Below, piece by piece: positions 7,398 to 11,972 of a DNA stretch of 11,972 bases (positions are counted from its first letter, which is position 1; each line of letters begins with the position of its first letter). This stretch comes from Syntrophaceae bacterium (GTDB lineage Bacteria; Desulfobacterota; Syntrophorhabdia; Syntrophorhabdales; WCHB1-27). The translations under genes were made by a program, and so were the position numbers. The notes beneath the pieces were generated by a model that saw only the letters and a list, made by a program, of their open reading frames with translations, ran no database searches and was not told where the DNA came from. The stretch spans positions 2,732-14,703 of the forward strand of contig PLSJ01000337.1 of NCBI GenBank assembly GCA_003165115.1, read 5' to 3'.

Positions 7398-7426
7398 TTG
7401 ACAATGACTGCCGATTGCACGATAAT
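7398..7426 (+). promoter_or_regulatory. Near-consensus sigma-70-type promoter for the beta-oxidation operon
   Basis: TTGACA (7398-7403), 17-base spacer, GATAAT (7421-7426): 6/6 and 5/6 matches at ideal spacing. Transcription would start near 7433, leaving a leader of about 100 bases before the ATG at 7535. It would drive the 3-hydroxyacyl-CoA dehydrogenase, hydratase, thiolase and MaoC genes. Confidence 0.65.
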
Positions 7427-7534
7427 GAGCAAAGCATCGAGCGAGTGCTTGATCTACAATATGGAAAGCCCTGTTTGCTGATTCTTGGTAGTTTGCTATT
7501 GCCGGGGGTTGGAAAAGGGGATGGAGGTTAAGAC

Positions 7535-8401
7535 ATGGAGACTTTGAAGAATGTTGGTGTGGTGGGGGCCGGTATGATGGGGGCAGAGATCGCTCTATGC
7601 TTTGCGCTGGGAGGCAGTATGGTAGTGCTCAAAGACGCAAAGCTTGAGTTGGCGACGGCTGGACGTGGCAAAGCCGAACGGGTGCTGGGCAGGTGGGTTG
7701 AAAAGGGACGCATGACGAGCGAGGAACGAACGAAGGTTATCAATCGCATCTTGCCGGTCGCGACATACGAAGGTTTTGAAAAGGCTGAAATAGTGATCGA
7801 GGCGGTCGTTGAGCAGGCAGAGGTCAAGGGAAAGGTCTACAAGGAACTGAACGCAGTCTGCAATGCCGACTGTATCATTGCAACGAATACGTCTTCCATT
7901 CCCATTAGCCGACTGGCTGCTTTTAGCATGCGACCGGAGAAGTTCATAGGGATGCATTTCTTTAGCCCTGCCTCTGTAATGAAGTTGGTTGAGGTGATCC
8001 CCGGCAGTGGTACCGGCGAAGAGACGATCGCAAAAGCAATAATGATAGCAAGGAGTATCAACAAGGAGCCCATTCGAGTCGCGGACTGTGCGGGATTCGT
8101 CGTTAACAGGTTGCTTTTTGCCTTCTTCAATGAGGCCTGGAGGATAGTAGCTGAAGGAGTCGCAACGCCTGCCGACGTAGATAAAGCCGTTAAGTTCGGA
8201 CTTAACCATCCGGTGGGGATTTTTGATAGTCAGGACTTGGTAGGTCTTGATCTGGCGCTTGCAGTGACCGGTATGCTCCAAGAGGAGTACGGAGAACGCT
8301 TCAGGCCGTCGCCTATCTTAAAGAGAAAGGTAGAGGCAGGGCACATCGGGAGAAAGGCGCAGAGGGGTTGGTTTGATTACAGGGCAGAGGGAGAGAGATG
8401 A
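7535..8401 (+). CDS. 3-hydroxyacyl-CoA dehydrogenase (HAD/FadB-C type, stand-alone)
   Basis: A 288-residue NAD-dependent oxidase of (S)-3-hydroxyacyl-CoA to 3-ketoacyl-CoA, the third step of beta-oxidation. The NAD site is GAGMMG (residues 11-16). The catalytic set is complete: S120 (NTSS), H141 (GMHFFSP), E153 and N191 (FVVNR), with the H-E spacing of 12 and H-N spacing of 50 found in the mammalian enzyme. The C-terminal dimerisation domain carries FGLNHPVGIF and DLVGLD and ends at the usual GRKAQRGWFDY. Length is that of a stand-alone enzyme, not a FadB fusion. The start has GGAGG at 7523-7527. It overlaps the next gene by four bases (ATGA), so the two are translationally coupled. It could equally act as 3-hydroxybutyryl-CoA dehydrogenase; chain-length preference cannot be read here. 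Confidence 0.94.
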   Translation: METLKNVGVVGAGMMGAEIALCFALGGSMVVLKDAKLELATAGRGKAERVLGRWVEKGRMTSEERTKVINRILPVATYEGFEKAEIVIEAVVEQAEVKGKVYKELNAVCNADCIIATNTSSIPISRLAAFSMRPEKFIGMHFFSPASVMKLVEVIPGSGTGEETIAKAIMIARSINKEPIRVADCAGFVVNRLLFAFFNEAWRIVAEGVATPADVDKAVKFGLNHPVGIFDSQDLVGLDLALAVTGMLQEEYGERFRPSPILKRKVEAGHIGRKAQRGWFDYRAEGER

Positions 8402-9195
8402 TGGAATATCAGTCGATTCTCTACGCCAAAGAGGAAGGCGTAGCCATAATCACCTTCAATCTTCCTCATAAACGCAATGCCATAACAGCGCAAATGGCCG
8501 GGGAAATCGATACCGCTCTCTTCGACGCGGAAGGCGATAGAGATATTGCCGCTGTGGTCATAACCGGCGGCGAAAAGTACTTTACTGCAGGTGCTGATGT
8601 GAACGACATCGTCTCAGGTCACGGTGAGGAGCCGACTTCGGTGAGGATGTATGAAATGCACTATCCGACGCAGGCGGTCTTTCGACACATATCACGAATG
8701 AATAAACCGACAATCGCCGCTATAGCCGGCTACGCCTTCGGGGGAGGTTTAGAAATGGCTCTATGCTGCGACTTTCGAATCGGTACCGAAAAGGCGAAAT
8801 TGGGCTTACCGGAAATCACGCTAGGTATCATACCAGGAGCCGGAGGAACCCAACGTCTCTCGCGGACGATTGGGCTTGCAAGGGCAAAAGAGCTTGTCCT
8901 GACCGGCGAGACCATTTCTGCGGACCGAGCATACGAGTTCGGTCTCATAACGAAAGTCGTGAAGGAGGGTACTCTTCTGAGCGAAGCAAAGGCCTATGCC
9001 GGTAAATTTAAGGCGTTACCGCCCTTCGGTTTGCGCATCGCCAAGACCGTGCTCGACAAAGGCATTAACATGGGACTGGACGACGCGCTCGAACTGGAGC
9101 AACTCGGCTTCTGCATGCTCTATAGCACGGAAGATCAGAAAGAGGGAGTAAGGGCCTTTGCGGAGAAACGGTCACCCCGATTCAAGGGAAGGTAG
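8398..9195 (+). CDS. Enoyl-CoA hydratase (crotonase family)
   Basis: A 265-residue crotonase. The oxyanion-hole segments are FTAGADVNDI (residues 62-71) and GYAFGGGLEMALCCD (111-125). Both catalytic glutamates of true hydratases are present, E119 in GGGLEMA and E139 in GLPEITLG. They are 20 residues apart as in the rat enzyme (E144/E164), which argues against a hydrolase, isomerase or ring-cleavage member. PGAGGTQRL follows as usual. The product should be the (S)-3-hydroxyacyl-CoA used by the preceding dehydrogenase. The start is ATG at 8398 overlapping the upstream stop; the ATG at 8401 is an equally possible start. Another 45 bases separate it from the thiolase gene. Substrate chain length is unknown. 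Confidence 0.94.
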   Translation: MMEYQSILYAKEEGVAIITFNLPHKRNAITAQMAGEIDTALFDAEGDRDIAAVVITGGEKYFTAGADVNDIVSGHGEEPTSVRMYEMHYPTQAVFRHISRMNKPTIAAIAGYAFGGGLEMALCCDFRIGTEKAKLGLPEITLGIIPGAGGTQRLSRTIGLARAKELVLTGETISADRAYEFGLITKVVKEGTLLSEAKAYAGKFKALPPFGLRIAKTVLDKGINMGLDDALELEQLGFCMLYSTEDQKEGVRAFAEKRSPRFKGR

Positions 9196-9240
9196 AACTT
9201 TAACCACGCATTACTAGAGAAACGACGAAAGGAGAATTAA

Positions 9241-10431
9241 ATGGACAAGAGAGACCCTATTATTGTTTCCGCAGTAAGGACGGCTATCGCCGATTTCGGG
9301 GGAGGCCTGAGGGAAGTATCCCATACCGAACTGGCCACCATCATTATGAGGGAGGTGTGTGAAAGGATCGACTTTCCTAAACACGAACTGGGCGACGTTT
9401 ATTGGGGCACCGTTATGCTCAACAGCGATGAAAATGGGCTGGCCCGCTGCGCCGAATTGAATGCAGGCATTCCTCAGGAGGTGTCCGCGGTTCAGCTTTC
9501 CAGGGCTTGTTGCTCTTCGATGGAGGCAATCAGGATAGGGTCGATGGCCATCCGTCTGGGGGAAGCGGACGCGATACTGGCGGGCGGCGGTGAAAGCATG
9601 AGCAATGTTGCCTATAACATAAAGAATGCCCGGTGGGGCTTGAGGCTGAGACACCAGGAACTGTCAGACGGATTGTGGGATGGTCTTTACGACCAGTGCA
9701 CCGGTCTCATCATGGGTATGACAGCGGAAAACGTAGCCGAACAGTTCCACATCACACGGGAGGACCAAGACATCTTCGCCTACACGAGCCAGATGCGCGC
9801 GAAAAAGGCGCTCGAGGAGGGGCGCTTCCGGGACGAAATCGTTCCCATCACTATTCCCGGAAAACGCGGAAAACCGGACAAGGTTTTCGCCGTCGACGAG
9901 CATCCACGTCCGGATACAACCCTGGAAGCCCTGGCCAAATTACCCCCTGCATTCAAGAAGGACGGAACAGTCACCGCTGGCAACTCATCCGGCCTCAATG
10001 ACGGTGCCTCCGCTGTCTTAATAGTATCGAGAGAGCTTGCGGATAGACTTAACCTGACCAGAAGGTGGAAAATAGTGGGCAGCGCTGCGGTCGGAGTAGA
10101 CCCAAGGATCATGGGGATCGGGCCCATTCCGGCGGTGAGAAAGTTAATGAAGAAAACCGGCCTGAAGATAGGGGATATGGAGCTCATAGAGAACAACGAG
10201 GCCTTTGCGGCTCCATGTGTCGCCGTAACTCGAGAGCTCGGTCTATCAAACGAAATCCTCAATGTGAACGGAGGTGGCATAGCCCTCGGCCACCCCATCG
10301 GTAATACAGGCTGCAGACTCGTGGTGAGCCTCATTCATGAAATGGAAAAGCGGGGTCTCACACGTGGCCTCGCGACGCTCTGTGGCGGCAGCGGTCACGG
10401 AGAGGCGATGATCATCGAAAAGACGGAGTAG
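9241..10431 (+). CDS. Thiolase family acetyl-CoA acyltransferase/acetyltransferase
   Basis: A 396-residue thiolase of standard length, with AAGGAG 6-7 bases before the ATG. It closes the beta-oxidation cycle by splitting 3-ketoacyl-CoA with CoA, or runs in reverse as condensation. The N-terminal strand DPIIVSAVRTAIADFGGGL is typical. The nucleophile is C90 in SRACCSSMEA, the base pair of motifs is NEAFA (319-323) and GHPIG with H351, and the second active-site cysteine is C381 in LCGGSGHGEAM. The motif around C90 (CCSS in place of the common CGSG) and around C381 (GGSGHG in place of GGGMG) deviate from ordinary FadA/AtoB proteins. All four catalytic elements remain. The deviation may mark a subfamily with an unusual acyl substrate. 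The stop is followed after one base by the start of the small LarA-tail-like frame. Confidence 0.92.
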   Translation: MDKRDPIIVSAVRTAIADFGGGLREVSHTELATIIMREVCERIDFPKHELGDVYWGTVMLNSDENGLARCAELNAGIPQEVSAVQLSRACCSSMEAIRIGSMAIRLGEADAILAGGGESMSNVAYNIKNARWGLRLRHQELSDGLWDGLYDQCTGLIMGMTAENVAEQFHITREDQDIFAYTSQMRAKKALEEGRFRDEIVPITIPGKRGKPDKVFAVDEHPRPDTTLEALAKLPPAFKKDGTVTAGNSSGLNDGASAVLIVSRELADRLNLTRRWKIVGSAAVGVDPRIMGIGPIPAVRKLMKKTGLKIGDMELIENNEAFAAPCVAVTRELGLSNEILNVNGGGIALGHPIGNTGCRLVVSLIHEMEKRGLTRGLATLCGGSGHGEAMIIEKTE

Positions 10432-10432
10432 C

Positions 10433-10648
10433 ATGCCCATGGCCGCCGGATCCACGGTGAAGGGCATGGATGAACTGGTTTGGGCTGCGTGGCGAAGATA
10501 TAAGGAAAGCAATCGGGACGTGTACGTCTTGCCCGATGGGACGATACAGCTTGGGAGACAGGTGAAGGCATGCGTTACAGGATTCGGGGAAAGGTCTTCG
10601 AGGAGTTCAATATCGGGGATGAGTACACCACCGGTGCCAGGACGGTGA
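10433..10648 (+). pseudogene. Short frame resembling the C-terminus of a LarA-family protein (probable gene remnant)
   Basis: A 71-codon frame starting one base after the thiolase stop (GGAG at 10425-10428 could serve as ribosome site). Residues 12-39 (10466-10549) align without gaps to the C-terminal end of the LarA-like protein at 11173-11972. The shared pattern starts with M-x-E-[LI]-V, has Y twelve residues in, and ends DxYVLPDxTIQ, with 13 of 28 residues identical by hand count. The last 26 or so codons overlap maoC out of frame and look like shadow sequence. The rest of a LarA protein is absent, and the space before it is thiolase. It is best read as the tail of a lost or rearranged second larA-like gene. 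Alternatively it is a translated mini-protein carrying only this tail; the RBS and tight spacing keep that open. Confidence 0.45.
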
Positions 10649-11046
10649 CGGAAGCGGATATAGTCAACTTCGCCGGTGTATCGGGCGACTTTCATCCGGA
10701 ACACTTGAATGAAGAGTTCGCCGCCCAGGGGGCGATGGGAGCAAGGATCGCCCACGGGCTGCTGGTCCTCGCCATGGCGACAGGCCTTTTGAACCAAACA
10801 GGGCCGACCGAAGGGACGACTATCGCCCTCATGGAAATGAAAGTCCGCTTCACCCATCCCGTGCGGCCCGGCGATACCATAACGACCGTCGCGCGCGTCA
10901 CCGGCAAGAGGGAGACAAAGAAGCCGGACAGGGGGATTGTCACACTGGCCGCCACTGTCTTGAACCAGCATGAGGTCGCGGTGCTGGAAGCGGAATGGCC
11001 ACTAATGCTCTACAGGAAGGGCCATGTGCCGGGCGTCGGGAACTAG
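10570..11046 (+). CDS. MaoC-like (hot-dog fold) hydratase/dehydratase
   Basis: A 158-residue single-domain MaoC protein. The hydratase-2 motif is FAGVSGDFHPEHLNEEFA, with catalytic D40 and H45 five residues apart as in PhaJ-type (R)-specific enoyl-CoA hydratases. The oxyanion/helix segment ARIAHGLLVLAMATGLL follows, and the overhang-edge strand MKVRFTHPVRPGDTI completes the fold. It should add water to a 2-enoyl-CoA giving the (R)-3-hydroxyacyl-CoA, or act on a related CoA thioester. The start at 10570 has AGGTGAAGG upstream; the same frame contains a stop upstream at 10471-10473, so an earlier start is limited to the short stretch after it. Last gene of the run, followed by a strong hairpin. 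MaoC proteins beside thiolases are common, and exact substrate cannot be told. Confidence 0.9.
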   Translation: MRYRIRGKVFEEFNIGDEYTTGARTVTEADIVNFAGVSGDFHPEHLNEEFAAQGAMGARIAHGLLVLAMATGLLNQTGPTEGTTIALMEMKVRFTHPVRPGDTITTVARVTGKRETKKPDRGIVTLAATVLNQHEVAVLEAEWPLMLYRKGHVPGVGN

Positions 11047-11097
11047 CGGCGGCTCTCACCAACGAGCCGATGACGACCGGTTTAATTCAAACACAAC

Positions 11098-11137
11098 GAA
11101 TGCCTCGGGGTGGCGTGCGGGCCTCCCCGAGGCATTC
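11098..11137. terminator. Strong bidirectional hairpin between convergent genes
   Basis: GAATGCCTCGGGG (11098-11110) and CCCCGAGGCATTC (11125-11137) form a perfect 13-pair stem with a 14-base loop, midway between the MaoC stop (11046) and the LarA-like stop (11173). The T-rich tail is modest in both directions (TTCCTGTCT to the right; ATTCGTTGTGTTT on the minus strand). Position and symmetry support a shared terminator for the two converging transcripts. Confidence 0.75.
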
Positions 11138-11172
11138 CTGTCTCCACAGCCATCCGCCCGGGACGGCGAAGA

Positions 11173-11972
11173 TCACGCAGCCGGAAAGGTCTGTATAGTC
11201 GCGTCCGGCAAGACATAGGCGTCCACCGCTTTGCCCCTGTAATCCTCGTCCAGCACCTTCACGATCTCCCTCATGTCGCTATACCAGAATATCTCGTCGT
11301 CTCTGCCGAAGCAGTAGGCGTTTGCAATGTCCTTGTAGCGCGAGTATAGGAAGATCCTGCGAGCCTTCGGGTCCTTCCGCCTCGGCCCTCCGGCCAGCCT
11401 GCCCCACGTCTCCTTGCCGAACCGCCCGAAAACATAGTGCACCACCTGTCCCATCTCGCTGTCGCAGAGGCAGACGATGTCGCCGCCTTCGTCCTTGAGG
11501 AGTTTCTCGGACTGGGCCACCGCGATCGCCGCCTCGTTGCCCTTGGCGTAGACATTCGCGAAGACGATGTCCGCCTTGCCCGGGATCGCTGAAGCATAAT
11601 GGGCGGGTGCCAGCTTCAGCATATAGTCGTAGAGACGGTCGGGCTCCCCGGCGAAAATGTCCGTCCCTTCGGCGTCCGAGTTGACGAGGAGGTCGATCTT
11701 TACATCGAGGCCCGCTCTTTTTCCGAATTCCCTCATGTCGTCGTGAAACGGATTTCCCGTCATGTTCCCGAGCTCGAACTTCATGCCCTCCCATGAAAGC
11801 ATCCCGTGATGGCGGGTGATGGCATCGATATGGGCGACGCCGGGCATGATGATCTTGTAACCTCCGCCGTAGCCGCAGAAGGCGTGGGGCACGAAGGAAC
11901 CTATGCCGATGGTGAGGTCACAACCGCTGTACTCTTTATTGACGAGAACGGGCGTGCCCAGGGCCGTCTTGC
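11173..11972 (-). CDS. LarA-family protein (nickel-pincer 2-hydroxyacid racemase-like), C-terminal part (5' end cut by window)
   Basis: The minus-strand frame is open to the right edge; 265 C-terminal residues are visible. The GTG at 11892 is internal because in-frame family sequence (TPVLVNKEY, DLTIGIGSFVPH) continues upstream. Three residues that bind the nickel-pincer cofactor in lactate racemase LarA are present with correct spacing. These are a histidine in VPHAF (like H174), a lysine ten residues later in GGGYK (like K184) and a histidine sixteen further on in ITRHH (like H200). The IMPGVA motif follows the lysine. LarA enzymes interconvert D- and L-2-hydroxyacids in the cytoplasm after LarB/C/E make the cofactor; none of those genes is in view. 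The visible length suits a protein of about 420 residues. The substrate may be other than lactate, since the family is broad. Its extreme C-terminus is echoed by the fragment at 10433-10549. Confidence 0.88.
   Translation of the reverse strand, partial: KTALGTPVLVNKEYSGCDLTIGIGSFVPHAFCGYGGGYKIIMPGVAHIDAITRHHGMLSWEGMKFELGNMTGNPFHDDMREFGKRAGLDVKIDLLVNSDAEGTDIFAGEPDRLYDYMLKLAPAHYASAIPGKADIVFANVYAKGNEAAIAVAQSEKLLKDEGGDIVCLCDSEMGQVVHYVFGRFGKETWGRLAGGPRRKDPKARRIFLYSRYKDIANAYCFGRDDEIFWYSDMREIVKVLDEDYRGKAVDAYVLPDATIQTFPAA

Larger units (their letters stand above)
6991..7534. other. 544-base divergent intergenic region
   Basis: The region separates the minus-strand SDR from the plus-strand dehydrogenase run. 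It holds, left to right: an imperfect hairpin (7030-7069), an AT-rich stretch around 7110-7160 with a perfect inverted repeat (7144-7158), an unassigned visibly GC-rich block (about 7160-7390) and a strong rightward promoter (7398-7426). Reading frames across it on both strands have non-protein-like composition and I do not call a gene. Small possible stems in the GC-rich block include GGCG with CGCC near 7221-7233, CTGCC with GGCAG near 7298-7317, and a distant pair TCTCGCC (7227-7233) with GGCGAGA (7304-7310). No known RNA family is recognised. Confidence 0.6.

Noticed and set aside
7133..7432. 99-codon minus-strand frame in the same gap
   Set aside because: TTG start without a convincing ribosome site, no recognisable domain, overlaps the same promoter and repeat.
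7061..7531. 156-codon plus-strand open frame in the divergent gap
   Set aside because: Composition is basic and low in order, there is no good ribosome site, it runs across the AT-rich operator-like repeat and the strong promoter at 7398-7426, and no family is recognisable.
11890..11892. GTG at 11892 (minus strand) as start of the LarA-like protein
   Set aside because: Family sequence continues in frame upstream to the window edge; a start here would begin right at a cofactor-binding loop.

Overview
The window reads as part of an anaerobic acid- or acyl-CoA-degradation locus from a strict anaerobe. A Desulfobacterota-type bacterium (for example a syntroph such as the Syntrophorhabdus group) is my guess. 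The basis is the combination of an oxygen-sensitive 2-hydroxyacyl-CoA dehydratase/benzoyl-CoA reductase-type iron-sulfur enzyme, a TRAP transporter, stand-alone beta-oxidation enzymes and a LarA-type protein. No rRNA, tRNA, CRISPR array or insertion sequence was seen. The taxon is inferred and no marker gene is present.

Layout. (1) 2-2025, + strand: the C-terminal part of one dehydratase/reductase subunit (cut by the left edge) and a complete second subunit. (2) 2026-5099, + strand: a regulatory gap with a near-consensus sigma-70-type promoter carrying an inverted repeat on its -10 box, then a complete tripartite TRAP transporter in the order dctP (binding protein), dctQ (small membrane subunit), dctM (large membrane subunit). 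(3) 5100-6990: convergent to the transporter, a TetR-family regulator and, upstream of it on the same minus strand, a short-chain dehydrogenase. (4) 6991-7534: a 544-base divergent gap with inverted repeats, a GC-rich unassigned block and a strong promoter reading right. (5) 7535-11046, + strand: a tight run of 3-hydroxyacyl-CoA dehydrogenase, enoyl-CoA hydratase, thiolase, a short LarA-tail-like fragment and a MaoC-type hydratase. (6) 11098-11137: a perfect 13-bp-stem hairpin between convergent genes. (7) 11173-11972, minus strand: the C-terminal part of a LarA-family (nickel-pincer 2-hydroxyacid racemase) protein, cut by the right edge.

Working model (inference): the TRAP system imports a carboxylic acid. 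After CoA activation by an enzyme outside the window, the dehydratase/reductase makes an enoyl-type CoA. The hydratase, 3-hydroxyacyl-CoA dehydrogenase and thiolase then take it to acetyl-CoA and a shortened acyl-CoA. The TetR protein between the transport and oxidation blocks is the natural candidate acyl-CoA-responsive repressor. The LarA-like protein could interconvert 2-hydroxyacid enantiomers, but this link is by neighbourhood only.

The most unusual item is the short reading frame wedged between thiolase and maoC. Over 28 ungapped residues it matches the very C-terminus of the LarA-like protein at the right edge, which lies on the other strand. This suggests that a second larA-like gene was once present or has been broken here.
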